64,000 nucleotides of DNA from Flavobacterium branchiarum (GTDB lineage Bacteria > Bacteroidota > Bacteroidia > Flavobacteriales > Flavobacteriaceae). Shown piece after piece: positions 1 to 10,238 of the stretch (position 1 is the stretch's first letter; the number at the start of each line of letters is the position of its first letter). The notes beneath the pieces are model-generated. The model saw nothing but the letters and a program-made list of their open reading frames with translations. It had not been told where the DNA came from and ran no database searches. The position numbers and the translations under genes were made by a program. The DNA is taken from positions 2,170,001 through 2,234,000 of the forward strand of contig NZ_JAUFQQ010000003.1 of the NCBI RefSeq assembly GCF_030409845.1, given 5' to 3'.

Positions 1-563
<563 letters not shown>

Positions 564-606
564 TTTTAAAAAAAATAGGATTTAAATACATAAAGAACGA
601 GGCATT

Positions 607-1725
607 ATGAATTTGAAAATAGCAGTTTTATCGGGTGACGGAATCGGGCCAGAGGTAATATTACAAGCCAAGAAAGCATTATATGCTATAGGCGAGGTGT
701 ACAATCATGAATTTGTTTTTGAAGATGCACTCATGGGAGCGATTGCAATCGAAAAAACAGGAAATCCATTACCAGAGCAAACTTTAAATCTTTGCCTGAA
801 TACTGATGCCGTTTTATTTGGCGCAATCGGAGATCCAAAATATGATAACAATCCAAATGCAAAAGTTCGTCCAGAGCAAGGATTATTAAAACTGCGTAAA
901 GAACTTGGGTTATTTGCAAATATTCGTCCAATAAAGCCATACAAGGCATTATTAGATGCATCACCTCTAAAAAGAGAAATCATTGAAGGGGCTGATTTTA
1001 CTATTTTCAGAGAATTAACAGGAGGATCTTATTTTGGTGAGAAAAAACTAAACGAAGCTGGAACTCTAGCATCTGATTTATGTGAATATTCAGAAGATGA
1101 AATTACAAGAATTGCACATTTAGCTTTTAAAGCAGCACAAAATCGTCGCAAAAAAGTAACAATGGTTGATAAAGCCAATGTCTTAGAAACTTCTAGATTG
1201 TGGAGAAAAGTTGTAAAAACAGTAAGCGAGGATTATCCAGATGTAGTTTTAGATTTTCTATTTGTGGATAATGCGGCAATGCAAATTATCCTAAACCCAA
1301 GACAATTTGATGTTATTTTGACAGAAAACTTATTTGGAGACATCCTATCAGATGAGGCAAGTGTAATTACAGGTTCAATCGGATTATTGGCATCGGCATC
1401 ATTAGGAGGAAAAAATGCTCTTTTTGAGCCAATTCACGGATCTTATCCACAAGCAAAAGGAAAAAATATTGCTAATCCAATAGCATCAGTATTATCAGCG
1501 GCAATGCTATTAGAGCATTTTGGACTTTATAATGAAGCAAACAAAGTATACGAAGCGGTAGAAAAAGCTATAGAATATCAAGTAGTAACGACAGATTTAA
1601 AATCAGATTCCCAATTTGGTACAAACGAAGTAGGCGAGTTTATTTCAAATTTTATTTTAAGCAAAGACGACTTGCTATATTTCAATAATGACAATGTACA
1701 TATCGGACAATCTACGATTGTTTAA
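607..1725 (+). CDS. leuB: 3-isopropylmalate dehydrogenase
   Basis: LeuB oxidatively decarboxylates 3-isopropylmalate to 2-oxoisocaproate with NAD+. The 372-residue product is close to the usual 355-365. It starts with the typical LKIAVLSGDGIGPEVI segment and carries the substrate/metal loop TENLFGDILSDEAS, then GSIGLLASASLG and the NAD-binding region EPIHGSYPQAKGKNIANP. It follows leuA directly, so the two are probably co-transcribed. The downstream gap to ilvD holds a separate promoter and attenuator. This suggests that ilvDBNC can be controlled independently of leuAB. Confidence 0.95.
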   Translation: MNLKIAVLSGDGIGPEVILQAKKALYAIGEVYNHEFVFEDALMGAIAIEKTGNPLPEQTLNLCLNTDAVLFGAIGDPKYDNNPNAKVRPEQGLLKLRKELGLFANIRPIKPYKALLDASPLKREIIEGADFTIFRELTGGSYFGEKKLNEAGTLASDLCEYSEDEITRIAHLAFKAAQNRRKKVTMVDKANVLETSRLWRKVVKTVSEDYPDVVLDFLFVDNAAMQIILNPRQFDVILTENLFGDILSDEASVITGSIGLLASASLGGKNALFEPIHGSYPQAKGKNIANPIASVLSAAMLLEHFGLYNEANKVYEAVEKAIEYQVVTTDLKSDSQFGTNEVGEFISNFILSKDDLLYFNNDNVHIGQSTIV

Positions 1726-1808
1726 TACATTTTGTTAAAATCATGATATTAATCACAAGAAATAATTGAAATGTTGAGATTTTATTTTTTTAGTAGTATT
1801 ACTTTTCA

Positions 1809-1816
1809 TACATTTG
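1809..1816 (+). promoter_or_regulatory. Candidate -7 promoter box for the ilv leader
   Basis: The sequence TACATTTG matches the Bacteroidetes -7 consensus TAnnTTTG and lies about 20 nt before the leader-peptide ATG. No good -33 TTTG box is visible at the expected distance, so this is a tentative assignment. Confidence 0.4.
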
Positions 1817-1835
1817 ACACATCTAAAAAATAAAC

Positions 1836-1898
1836 ATGAGAATTTCAATTATTATTATTTCTGTCATTAATGTCAATGTGGTAATCACATATACATAG
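1836..1898 (+). CDS. ilv operon leader peptide (Ile/Val-rich, 20 aa)
   Basis: A short ORF encodes 20 residues starting MRIS and including the run IIIISVINVNVVI. Seven residues are Ile and four are Val, so 11 of 20 are end products of the downstream operon. This is the hallmark of a ribosome-mediated attenuation leader. It lies just after a TAnnTTTG-like box and 38 nt before an intrinsic terminator, and ilvD begins 105 nt after its stop. Stalling on the Ile/Val codons when charged tRNA is scarce would favour an antiterminator and read-through. The composition and layout are seen in the sequence; the mechanism is inferred from known ilv leaders. Confidence 0.85.
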   Translation: MRISIIIISVINVNVVITYT

Positions 1899-1946
1899 GG
1901 GAATGGTATAAATATAATTGAAAAATAATATTATAAACCTTCCAAA
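1898..1946 (+). promoter_or_regulatory. Possible antiterminator arm of the ilv attenuator
   Basis: The stretch right after the leader stop (GGGGAATGGTATAAATATAA) can pair imperfectly with AATATTATAAACCTTCC just downstream. That second segment contains the 5' arm of the terminator. The two structures would be mutually exclusive, as attenuation requires. The pairing was judged by eye and has bulges. Confidence 0.45.
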
Positions 1947-1965
1947 TACTGGAAGGTTTTTTTTT
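1936..1965 (+). terminator. Intrinsic terminator of the ilv attenuator
   Basis: A perfect 8-bp stem AACCTTCC/GGAAGGTT with a 7-nt loop is followed by a long T tract. It lies between the Ile/Val leader peptide and ilvD, within the presumed 5' leader, so it is best read as a regulated terminator. It could also end leuAB transcription. Confidence 0.85.
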
Positions 1966-2003
1966 GAATAAAAATTAAAATACGAAAATACAAAAAACAC
2001 ATA

Positions 2004-3677
2004 ATGGAATTAAATAAATACAGCAAAGTCATTACTCAAGACCAAACACAACCAGCAGCTCAAGCAATGTTATACGGGATTGGTCTAACTGAAGAAGATT
2101 TAAAAAAGGCACAAGTTGGAATTGTAAGCATGGGGTACGAAGGAAACACTTGCAACATGCACCTGAATGATTTAGCTAAAGATGTCAAAAAAGGAGTTGC
2201 AAATGCTGATTTAGTCGGATTAATATTTAATACTGTTGGTGTAAGTGATGGTATTTCAAATGGTACAGACGGAATGCGTTTTTCATTAGTTTCTCGTGAT
2301 GTAATTGCCGATTCTATTGAAACTGTTATGGGAGCACAATGGTATGATAGTTTAATTGCTATTCCAGGTTGTGACAAAAATATGCCAGGAGCTTTAATCG
2401 CAATGGGAAGAGTAAATCGCCCTGCACTTATGGTTTATGGCGGATCAATTCATTCAGGAAAATGGAAAGGAGAATCTCTAAATATCGTTTCAGCATTTGA
2501 AGCTTTAGGAAAAAAATTCCAAAACACTATTTCTGATGAAGATTTTAAAGGAGTAATTCAAAATGCTTGTCCAGGAGCTGGTGCATGTGGAGGAATGTAC
2601 ACAGCAAACACCATGTCATCGGCTATTGAAGCATTAGGTATGAGTTTGCCATTTAGTTCATCATATCCTGCTTTAAGTAGTGAAAAAAGACAAGAATGCA
2701 TTGAAGCCGGAAAAGCAATCAGAGTATTATTAGAAAAAGATATCAAGCCTAGAGACATCATGACTCATAAGGCTTTCGAAAATGCTATTACACTTGTAGC
2801 CGTTTTAGGAGGTTCTACAAATGCAGTAATGCACTTAATTGCAATGGCACATTCAGTTGATGTAGAAATTACTCTAGCCGATTTTCAAAGAATCAGTGAC
2901 AAAACTCCAGTACTAGCAGATTTAAAGCCAAGTGGAAAATACATGATGGAAGACCTACATGATGTTGGAGGTGTACCCGCTGTAATGAAATATTTATTAA
3001 AAGAAGGATTCATACATGGAGATTGTTTAACGGTAACAGGAAAAACAGTTGCTGAGAATTTAGCTTCAGTTCCAGATTTAAATGATGGACAAGAAGTAAT
3101 TTTTGAAATCCAAAAAGCACTAAAACCAACTGGAAATATTCAAATTTTATACGGAAACCTTGCTTCAGAAGGAGCAGTTGCTAAAATAAGCGGAAAAGAA
3201 GGAGAATTTTTTGAAGGAACTGCTGTAGTTTTTGAAAGTGAATTTGATGTTATTCCAGGAATTCAAGCTGGAAAAGTAAAACCAGGAGATGTAGTCGTCA
3301 TCAGGTATTGTGGACCAAAAGGTGGTCCAGGGATGCCTGAAATGTTAAAACCAACATCGGCTATTATTGGAGCTGGATTAGGAAGTAGCGTTGCGCTTAT
3401 TACAGATGGTAGATTCTCTGGAGGTTCACATGGATTCGTGGTAGGACACATGACACCAGAAGCTTATGATGGTGGAGGTATTGCTTTAGTAAAAGATGGA
3501 GATTTAATTACCATTGATGCTATTAAGAATACAATCAACCTAAAAATATCTGACGCAGAATTTGATGAAAGAAAAGCCAACTGGGTTCAACCAGCGCTAA
3601 AAGCGTCAAAAGGAGTTTTGCTTAAATATGCAAGATCGGTTTCAAGCGCATCTACAGGTTGCGTTACCGATAAATAA
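2004..3677 (+). CDS. ilvD: Dihydroxy-acid dehydratase
   Basis: IlvD dehydrates 2,3-dihydroxy-isovalerate and 2,3-dihydroxy-3-methylvalerate to the 2-oxo acids, using an iron-sulfur cluster. The 557-residue length is typical. Diagnostic motifs are [15 protein letters not shown] and [16 protein letters not shown], with the cluster cysteines, and the C-terminal [14 protein letters not shown]. It is the first structural gene after the Ile/Val attenuator and heads ilvD-ilvB-ilvN-ilvC. The ATG follows an A-rich stretch. Confidence 0.96.
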   Translation: MELNKYSKVITQDQTQPAAQAMLYGIGLTEEDLKKAQVGIVSMGYEGNTCNMHLNDLAKDVKKGVANADLVGLIFNTVGVSDGISNGTDGMRFSLVSRDVIADSIETVMGAQWYDSLIAIPGCDKNMPGALIAMGRVNRPALMVYGGSIHSGKWKGESLNIVSAFEALGKKFQNTISDEDFKGVIQNACPGAGACGGMYTANTMSSAIEALGMSLPFSSSYPALSSEKRQECIEAGKAIRVLLEKDIKPRDIMTHKAFENAITLVAVLGGSTNAVMHLIAMAHSVDVEITLADFQRISDKTPVLADLKPSGKYMMEDLHDVGGVPAVMKYLLKEGFIHGDCLTVTGKTVAENLASVPDLNDGQEVIFEIQKALKPTGNIQILYGNLASEGAVAKISGKEGEFFEGTAVVFESEFDVIPGIQAGKVKPGDVVVIRYCGPKGGPGMPEMLKPTSAIIGAGLGSSVALITDGRFSGGSHGFVVGHMTPEAYDGGGIALVKDGDLITIDAIKNTINLKISDAEFDERKANWVQPALKASKGVLLKYARSVSSASTGCVTDK

Positions 3678-3797
3678 ATATTAAAATAACAATATCAAAA
3701 TACAATCTCAATATTTAAAAGCAATTAAATCAACTAAGAATGAAATTTTTAAAATTGACTTTTGACATTGACATTGATTTTTGAAAAAAAATATACT

Positions 3798-5483
3798 ATG
3801 AAAATATCAGGGGCGGAAGCCGTAATAAGATGTTTATTGGCAGAAGGAGTAGACTTGGTTTATGGATACCCAGGAGGAGCAATCATGCCTGTTTACGACG
3901 AATTATATAAATTTAAAGACCAATTACACCACGTTCTTGTACGTCATGAACAAGGTGCAACACACGCAGCACAAGGATATGCAAGAGCAACTGGAAAAGT
4001 AGGAATCGCAATTGCTACATCAGGGCCAGGAGCTACAAATCTAGTAACTGGAATTGCCGATGCACAAATTGACTCAACACCAATGGTTTGTATTACAGGT
4101 CAGGTAGGGAAACACCTATTAGGATCAGATGCTTTTCAGGAAACAGATATCATCGGAATTTCGACTCCAGTTACAAAATGGAATTACCAAGTTACCGAAG
4201 CTTCAGAAATACCTGAAATTATAGCAAAAGCATTTTATATCGCAAAATCAGGTCGCCCAGGTCCTGTGTTAATTGATATTACTAAAAATGCTCAATTTGA
4301 TGAATTCGAATTTAGCTATGAAAAATGTACTGGAATAAGAAGTTATACTCCAGTTCCTAAATTAAAATTAGATAAAGTTGTCGAAGCCGCTGCATTAATT
4401 AATAAAGCAAAAAAACCATTTATTGTTTTTGGACAAGGAATCATTCTTAGCCAAGCCGAAGAACAACTAAAAGCCTTGATTGAAAAATCTGGAATTCCAG
4501 CAGGTTGGACAATATTAGGACTATCGGCTTTACCAACAGACCATCCGTTAAACGTTGGAATGTTAGGAATGCACGGAAACTATGGACCAAACTTACTTAC
4601 CAACGAATGTGATGTATTAATAGCTCTCGGAATGCGTTTTGATGATCGTGTTACAGGAAATTTGGCAACGTATGCCAAACAAGCAAAAGTGATACATTTT
4701 GAAATTGATCCCGCGGAGATTGACAAAAATGTAAAAACAGAAGTTGCAGTTTTAGGAGATGTAAAAGAGGCTTTAAATGCATTACTTCCATTAATCGAAA
4801 ACAACAAGCACGAGTCTTGGCATAATGAATTCAAAGAAAAACAAAAAATAGAATTTGATTCAGTTATAAAAGAAGAACTAAATCCATCGAAACCTGGAAT
4901 ATCAATGGGTGAAGCAATGGAAATGATTAATAAGCACTCCAAGGGAGATGCTATTATTGTTTCAGATGTTGGTCAACACCAAATGTTCGCTTGTCGCTAC
5001 GCCAAATTCAATTCAACCAAAAGTAATGTTACTTCTGGAGGTTTAGGAACAATGGGATTTGCTTTACCTGCTGCAATTGGAGCAAAAATGGGAAAACCAG
5101 ATCGCGAAGTTGTAGCCATTATTGGCGATGGAGGATTTCAAATGACTATTCAGGAATTAGGAACAATTTTTCAAACTAGAGTTCCAGTAAAAATTGTAGT
5201 TCTAAATAATGAATTCCTAGGAATGGTACGTCAATGGCAAGAATTGTTTTTTGATAACAGATACGCCTCAACTGAAATGATAAATCCAAATTTTGTGGCA
5301 ATTGCAGAAGGGTATTATATCAAAGCAAAGAAAGTAACAAAACGAGAAGATTTAGATGCAGCAGTCGCAGAAATGCTAGCTTCCAAAGATGCCTATTTCT
5401 TAGAAGTTATGGTAGAAAAAGAAAATAATGTATTCCCAATGATCCCAACAGGAGCTTCAGTTTCTGACATCAGATTAAGCTAA
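3798..5483 (+). CDS. ilvB: Acetolactate synthase, large (catalytic) subunit
   Basis: This thiamine-diphosphate enzyme condenses pyruvate with pyruvate or 2-oxobutyrate, the first common step of valine and isoleucine synthesis. The chosen start at MKISGAEAVIRCLLAEG gives 561 residues. A longer in-frame reading from 3762 adds 12 residues that are not family-like. Visible features are the GYPGGAIMPVYDEL start, the catalytic-glutamate segment RHEQGATHAAQGYAR and the TPP/Mg motif GDGGFQMTIQELGT followed by NNEFLGMVRQWQ. The small subunit gene follows within 72 nt. Confidence 0.95.
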   Translation: MKISGAEAVIRCLLAEGVDLVYGYPGGAIMPVYDELYKFKDQLHHVLVRHEQGATHAAQGYARATGKVGIAIATSGPGATNLVTGIADAQIDSTPMVCITGQVGKHLLGSDAFQETDIIGISTPVTKWNYQVTEASEIPEIIAKAFYIAKSGRPGPVLIDITKNAQFDEFEFSYEKCTGIRSYTPVPKLKLDKVVEAAALINKAKKPFIVFGQGIILSQAEEQLKALIEKSGIPAGWTILGLSALPTDHPLNVGMLGMHGNYGPNLLTNECDVLIALGMRFDDRVTGNLATYAKQAKVIHFEIDPAEIDKNVKTEVAVLGDVKEALNALLPLIENNKHESWHNEFKEKQKIEFDSVIKEELNPSKPGISMGEAMEMINKHSKGDAIIVSDVGQHQMFACRYAKFNSTKSNVTSGGLGTMGFALPAAIGAKMGKPDREVVAIIGDGGFQMTIQELGTIFQTRVPVKIVVLNNEFLGMVRQWQELFFDNRYASTEMINPNFVAIAEGYYIKAKKVTKREDLDAAVAEMLASKDAYFLEVMVEKENNVFPMIPTGASVSDIRLS

Positions 5484-5497
5484 AGAAAAAGTTTCAG

Positions 5498-5535
5498 GTT
5501 TCGGGTTTCAAGTAGTTAAAATTGAAACCCGAAAC
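5498..5535. repeat. Perfect inverted repeat between ilvB and ilvN
   Basis: GTTTCGGGTTTCAA and its exact complement TTGAAACCCGAAAC (14 bp each) flank a 10-nt spacer, with no T tract after the stem. It sits inside the operon, just before the ilvN ATG. The GTTTC(A/G)GGTTTCAA wording resembles short interspersed repeats I associate with Flavobacterium genomes. It could affect mRNA processing or ilvN translation. Confidence 0.8.
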
Positions 5536-5554
5536 AAAAAAAACTAAAAATAAC

Positions 5555-6082
5555 ATGGAAAATAGAACATTTACCATTTCGGTATACTCAGAAAACAATG
5601 TGGGTTTATTAAATAGAATATCTGGTATATTCTTAAAGCGACACATTAACATATTAAGTCTAAATGTTTCAGAATCAGAAATTGACAATGTATCAAGATT
5701 TATTATAGTTGTAGAAACAACAGAAAAATGGGTTCAGAATATTGTAGGTCAAATCGAAAAACAAATCGAAGTAATAAAGGCTTTTTATCATACAGACGAA
5801 GAAACCATATATTTAGAAAACGCTTTATTCAAGATACATTCAAATTTATTGTTTGATGAAAAACAGATTCAGAATATCATCAAAGAAAGCCAATCTACGA
5901 TTGTAACAGTTTCGCGAGATTTCTTTGTGATTTCAAAATCAGGAAGACGTTCAGAAATAGAAGAAGTACATGACAAATTGAAGCCCTACGGAATTATGCA
6001 ATTTGTACGTTCAGGTAGAATTTCGGTTTCTAAAGAAAAAATGGAAGTATCCACATTACTAGAAGAATTAAAACACAAATAA
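5555..6082 (+). CDS. ilvN: Acetolactate synthase, small (regulatory) subunit
   Basis: This is the regulatory subunit of acetolactate synthase, which binds valine and stimulates the large subunit. The start at MENRTFTISVYSENNVGLL gives 175 residues. An upstream TTG would place the N terminus inside the inverted repeat and is unlikely. The N-terminal ACT domain shows the pattern NVGLLNRISGIFLKRHINI, and the remainder matches the IlvH/IlvN C-terminal domain (SGRRSEIEEVHDKLKPYGI). ilvC follows after 17 nt. Confidence 0.92.
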   Translation: MENRTFTISVYSENNVGLLNRISGIFLKRHINILSLNVSESEIDNVSRFIIVVETTEKWVQNIVGQIEKQIEVIKAFYHTDEETIYLENALFKIHSNLLFDEKQIQNIIKESQSTIVTVSRDFFVISKSGRRSEIEEVHDKLKPYGIMQFVRSGRISVSKEKMEVSTLLEELKHK

Positions 6083-6099
6083 AAAACTAAGACTAAAAA

Positions 6100-7569
6100 A
6101 TGGCAAATTATTTCAACACATTACCACTACGATTACAATTAGAACAATTAGGCGTTTGCGAATTTATGGAACAATCAGAGTTCGCTGATGGAATTACTGC
6201 TTTAAAAGGAAAAAAAGTAGTTATAGTAGGTTGTGGTGCTCAAGGATTGAACCAAGGTTTAAACATGAGAGACTCAGGACTTGATATTTCTTATGCGCTA
6301 CGTGCAGATGCAATTGCAGAAAAAAGAGCTTCTTATAAAAATGCTACAGAAAACGGTTTCAAAGTAGGTACTTATGACGAATTAGTTCCAACAGCTGATT
6401 TAGTATGTAATCTTACACCAGATAAACAACATACAGCTGTAGTTACAGCAATTATGCCATTAATGAAAAATGGCTCGACATTAGCCTATTCTCACGGTTT
6501 TAATATCGTTGAAGAAGGAATGCAAATTCGTAAAGACATTACTGTAATCATGTGTGCACCTAAATGCCCAGGTTCAGAAGTTCGTGAAGAATACAAAAGA
6601 GGATTTGGTGTACCAACATTAATCGCTGTTCACCCAGAAAATGATCCAAATAATTTAGGTCTTGATCAAGCCAAAGCGTATGCTGTAGCAACTGGAGGAC
6701 ATAAAGCTGGAGTTTTAAAATCTTCATTTGTTGCCGAAGTAAAATCGGATTTAATGGGAGAACAAACTATTCTTTGCGGTATGCTACAAACAGGATCTAT
6801 CCTATGTTTTGACAAAATGGTCGAAAAAGGAATCGAGCCTGGATATGCTTCAAAATTAATTCAGTATGGTTGGGAAACAATCACCGAAGCATTAAAACAT
6901 GGTGGAATCACCAATATGATGGATCGCCTTTCAAATCCTGCAAAAATCGAAGCTTACGAAATTGCTGACGAATTAAAAGACATCATGCGTCCGTTGTTTC
7001 AAAAACACCAAGATGATATTATGTCAGGGGAATTCTCTAGAAACATGATGATTGACTGGGCAAATGACGATGTTAATTTATTGACTTGGAGAGCTGCAAC
7101 AGGAGAAACAAACTTCGAAAAAACAGCTCCAACAGAAGCTCCTATTTCTGAGCAAGAATACTTCGATAATGGAGTATTAATGATTGCAATGGTTAAAGCT
7201 GGTGTAGAATTAGCTTTCGAAACAATGACAGAAGCTGGTATCATCGAAGAATCTGCTTATTACGAATCATTACACGAATTACCTTTGATCGCAAATACAG
7301 TTGCAAGAAAAAAACTATACGAAATGAATAGAATTATATCAGATACTGCTGAATATGGTTGTTATTTATTTGATCACGCTTGCAAACCGTTATTGACAGA
7401 ATTCATGAAAACGGTAGATACAAATGTAATCGGAAAACCATTTTCAACTTCAAATGGAGTAGACAATGCGATACTTATTGCAGTAAACAAAACTATTCGT
7501 CAACACCCTATCGAAGAAGTAGGAGCATGGTTGAGAGAATCAATGACTGCAATGAAAAAAATTGGTTAA
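6100..7569 (+). CDS. ilvC: Ketol-acid reductoisomerase, long (class II) form
   Basis: IlvC isomerises and reduces acetolactate or acetohydroxybutyrate with NADPH. At 489 residues it is the long, E. coli-like class with a duplicated C-terminal domain; the short class is about 330. The N terminus shows the Rossmann motif [20 protein letters not shown], and later [21 protein letters not shown]. It is the last gene of the ilv operon, and hairpins follow in a 564-bp intergenic region. Confidence 0.95.
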   Translation: MANYFNTLPLRLQLEQLGVCEFMEQSEFADGITALKGKKVVIVGCGAQGLNQGLNMRDSGLDISYALRADAIAEKRASYKNATENGFKVGTYDELVPTADLVCNLTPDKQHTAVVTAIMPLMKNGSTLAYSHGFNIVEEGMQIRKDITVIMCAPKCPGSEVREEYKRGFGVPTLIAVHPENDPNNLGLDQAKAYAVATGGHKAGVLKSSFVAEVKSDLMGEQTILCGMLQTGSILCFDKMVEKGIEPGYASKLIQYGWETITEALKHGGITNMMDRLSNPAKIEAYEIADELKDIMRPLFQKHQDDIMSGEFSRNMMIDWANDDVNLLTWRAATGETNFEKTAPTEAPISEQEYFDNGVLMIAMVKAGVELAFETMTEAGIIEESAYYESLHELPLIANTVARKKLYEMNRIISDTAEYGCYLFDHACKPLLTEFMKTVDTNVIGKPFSTSNGVDNAILIAVNKTIRQHPIEEVGAWLRESMTAMKKIG

Positions 7570-7684
7570 TTAAATTGGGATTTCAACCTAAGTTGGAATT
7601 TGCGCTGTATCTCTATTTTTTACATAATATTTTGAATTAGTAAGCACTTATTAAGATAATATGGATATAGATGCATATTACTTT

Positions 7685-7716
7685 CACTTAACTACAAACG
7701 AGGAGATAGTTAAGTG
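7685..7716. repeat. 10-bp perfect inverted repeat downstream of ilvC
   Basis: CACTTAACTA and TAGTTAAGTG are exact complements separated by 12 nt. No U-tract follows, so it is a stable hairpin but not by itself a terminator. Confidence 0.7.
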
Positions 7717-7730
7717 GAGTAATACCTAAT

Positions 7731-7755
7731 AAAAGACTTCGCAAATCAGTCTTTT
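7731..7755 (+). terminator. Probable terminator of the ilv operon
   Basis: AAAAGACT and AGTCTTTT form an 8-bp stem with a 9-nt loop, ending in TTTTA. It is the first terminator-like hairpin after ilvC. The symmetric A/T ends would allow function in both directions. Confidence 0.5.
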
Positions 7756-7939
7756 ATCTCCTAATTATATTAATAATGTTGCTGCTATTTTCAAAAAAAG
7801 GGAAAAAACACCCTAAGACAAAGAAGATAAAGCCATAACCCTCTTTACACAATAGATATAATAAAATCATTGATTAATAATTTAGCTAAGTCAATGTTTT
7901 TAGGCACTAAAATTAATTGTTGTTAATCTTGTTAATACT

Positions 7940-7971
7940 AAAGGCATGATAAATAATATCATGCCTTTTTT
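7940..7971 (+). terminator. Strong intrinsic terminator upstream of acs
   Basis: AAAGGCATGAT and ATCATGCCTTT form an 11-bp stem with a 7-nt loop, followed by a T-rich tail. It is 160 bp before the acs start and about 370 bp after ilvC, so it either backs up the ilvC terminator or ends a small transcript from this interval. Confidence 0.75.
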
Positions 7972-8133
7972 CATGTTAAAGTAAATTTATCTAGTAATCG
8001 CTAAATTTTAAGCAATTGCAAATTAATTACCACATTTTAAACGAATAGTGCAGTTTTTTGTCGTAATTAATAAATTAAATAGTTTTAAGAATACAAAGAG
8101 ATTTAATACTTTTATAAAAAAAATTGAGAAACA

Positions 8134-10041
8134 ATGAGTTATTACAAAATTGAAAATTTAGAACAATATTTTAAACACTACAATAAATCTGTTCGTGAAC
8201 CAAGAAAATTTTGGGGAAAAATAGCAGAAGAAAATTTCACATGGTACCAACAATGGGAAAAAGTTGTCGATTTTAATATGGCAGATGCAGAGGTTAAATG
8301 GTTTTCTGAAGCAAAAGTAAACATTACCAAAAACTGTATCGACAGACATTTAAGTAAAAGAGGAGAAAAAACAGCAATAATATTCGAACCAAACGATCCA
8401 TCAGAAAGTTCATTACACATTACTTATAATGAGTTATATGAAAGAGTTTCTAAGATGGCAAATGTTTTACGCGAACAAGGAATAAAAAAAGGGGATAGAG
8501 TTTGTATTTACTTACCAATGATCCCTGAATTAGCAATTTCGGTTTTGGCTTGTGCAAGAATAGGAGCAATACATTCAGTTGTATTTGCAGGATTTTCGGC
8601 ATCGGCTGTAACTGCTAGAATAAACGATAGTGAATGTAAAATGGTTATCACTTCTGATGGAGGATTCAGAGGTAATAAAACTATTGACTTAAAAGCAATC
8701 GTTGATGAAGCATTAGAAACTTGTCCATGTGTAACTAACGTATTAGTAGCAAAAAGAACACAAACTGATGTAAATATGAAAGAAGGACGTGACCAATGGT
8801 TACAACCACTTTTAGATACAGCCTTAGATTATAATGTTGCCGAAATAATGGATGCTGAAGATCCGTTATTTATCTTGTATACATCTGGTTCTACAGGAAA
8901 ACCTAAAGGAATGGTTCATACCACTGCTGGTTATATGGTTTACACAGCATATACATTTAAAAACGTATTTAGCCATGAAGAAAATGATATTTTCTGGTGT
9001 ACTGCCGATATTGGTTGGATAACAGGTCACTCATATATATTATACGGTCCACTATTAAACGGAGGAACTACAGTTATTTTTGAAGGAGTTCCATCATATC
9101 CAGATTTTAGCCGTTTTTGGGAAATCATCGAAAAACATAAAGTAACTCAATTTTACACAGCACCTACAGCAATTCGTTCGCTAGCTAAAGAAAACCTTGA
9201 TTACATTCAAAAATACCCTTTAAAATCACTTAAAGTAATTGGATCAGTAGGAGAACCTATCAATGAGGAAGCTTGGCACTGGTACAATGATCACGTAGGA
9301 GACAAAAGATGTCCTGTTGTAGATACTTGGTGGCAAACAGAAACTGGAGGAATTATGATTTCGCCAATTGCATTTGTTACACCTACAAAACCGACATACG
9401 CAACATTGCCACTTCCGGGTATTCAGCCTGTTTTAATGGATGAAAAAAGAAACGAAATAGAAGGAAACCAAGTTGTTGGAAGTTTATGTATTAAATTCCC
9501 ATGGCCAGGAATTGCCAGAACTATCTGGGGAGATCACCAACGTTATAAAGACACTTATTTCTCTGCATTTCCAGGTAAATATTTTACTGGAGATGGGGCA
9601 TTAAGAGACGAAGTAGGTTACTACAGAATTACAGGTAGAGTAGATGATGTTGTAATTGTTTCAGGTCATAACCTAGGAACAGCTCCAATTGAAGATGCTA
9701 TCAACGAGCACCCAGCTGTAGCAGAATCAGCAATTGTTGGATTCCCTCACGATATTAAAGGAAATGCATTATATGGTTTCGTAATCTTAAAAGAAACTGG
9801 AGAATATAGAGACAGAGCGAACTTAACTAAAGAAATCAACCAATATATTTCAGATCACATTGGACCAATTGCTAAGTTAGATAAGATTCAGTTTGTATCT
9901 GGTTTACCAAAAACACGTTCTGGAAAAATTATGCGTAGAATTCTACGTAAAATAGCAGAAGGAGATTATTCAAACTTTGGTGATATTTCAACACTATTGA
10001 ATCCTGAAATTGTAGAAGAGATTATGAAAGAAAAAATCTAA
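8134..10041 (+). CDS. acs: Acetyl-CoA synthetase
   Basis: This AMP-forming ligase converts acetate, ATP and CoA to acetyl-CoA via acetyl-AMP. The 635 residues match the usual 630-650. Motifs include the phosphate loop YTSGSTGKPKGMVHTTAG, VVDTWWQTETGG, the hinge region ITGRVDDVVIVSGHNLGTAP, and near the C terminus PKTRSGKIMRRILRKIA, whose Lys in SGK is the conserved residue regulated by acetylation in this family. It stands alone, with terminators on both sides. The ATG follows an A-rich leader. Confidence 0.95.
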   Translation: MSYYKIENLEQYFKHYNKSVREPRKFWGKIAEENFTWYQQWEKVVDFNMADAEVKWFSEAKVNITKNCIDRHLSKRGEKTAIIFEPNDPSESSLHITYNELYERVSKMANVLREQGIKKGDRVCIYLPMIPELAISVLACARIGAIHSVVFAGFSASAVTARINDSECKMVITSDGGFRGNKTIDLKAIVDEALETCPCVTNVLVAKRTQTDVNMKEGRDQWLQPLLDTALDYNVAEIMDAEDPLFILYTSGSTGKPKGMVHTTAGYMVYTAYTFKNVFSHEENDIFWCTADIGWITGHSYILYGPLLNGGTTVIFEGVPSYPDFSRFWEIIEKHKVTQFYTAPTAIRSLAKENLDYIQKYPLKSLKVIGSVGEPINEEAWHWYNDHVGDKRCPVVDTWWQTETGGIMISPIAFVTPTKPTYATLPLPGIQPVLMDEKRNEIEGNQVVGSLCIKFPWPGIARTIWGDHQRYKDTYFSAFPGKYFTGDGALRDEVGYYRITGRVDDVVIVSGHNLGTAPIEDAINEHPAVAESAIVGFPHDIKGNALYGFVILKETGEYRDRANLTKEINQYISDHIGPIAKLDKIQFVSGLPKTRSGKIMRRILRKIAEGDYSNFGDISTLLNPEIVEEIMKEKI

Positions 10042-10065
10042 TATCTTTTTCGAAAAATAAACACT

Positions 10066-10097
10066 AAAGCTGTCTCAATCTTTTTTGAGGCAGCTTT
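10066..10097 (+). terminator. Terminator of acs
   Basis: AAAGCTGTCTCAA and TTGAGGCAGCTTT form a 13-bp stem with one G-T wobble and a short T-rich loop. It lies 24 nt after the acs stop and is T-rich on the 3' side. Confidence 0.75.
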
Positions 10098-10238
10098 GTT
10101 GCTTTATAATAGTTTTTAATTTATAAATCTACTTGATATTGTTTAGCAAGTTTTTTCTATATAATTTAGAGACTGAATTCTAAATACATATTTTAAAACT
10201 AAGCCGTACTTACTACGAAATAAAAATTTTCAACAATA

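Larger units (their letters stand above)
7570..8133. other. Intergenic region between ilvC and acs with several hairpins
   Basis: No convincing protein gene is visible. A 22-codon ORF starts at 7661 but has no family resemblance. The stretch contains a perfect 10-bp hairpin (7685-7716), a terminator-like hairpin (7731-7755) and a strong intrinsic terminator (7940-7971) that is still 160 bp upstream of acs. A small RNA or a regulated leader in this interval is possible but not demonstrated. Confidence 0.5.

Noticed and set aside
3762..3797. Longer N terminus for the acetolactate synthase large subunit
   Set aside because: The 12 extra residues are not family-like, and the next ATG starts the canonical MKISGAEAVIR sequence.
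7380..7640. 86-residue ORF overlapping the end of ilvC
   Set aside because: It lies mostly inside the ilvC coding region in another frame and has no recognisable features.
7661..7729. Second amino-acid leader peptide downstream of ilvC
   Set aside because: The 22-residue reading (MDIDAYYFHLTT...) is not enriched in any one amino acid, and the next gene, acs, is not biosynthetic.
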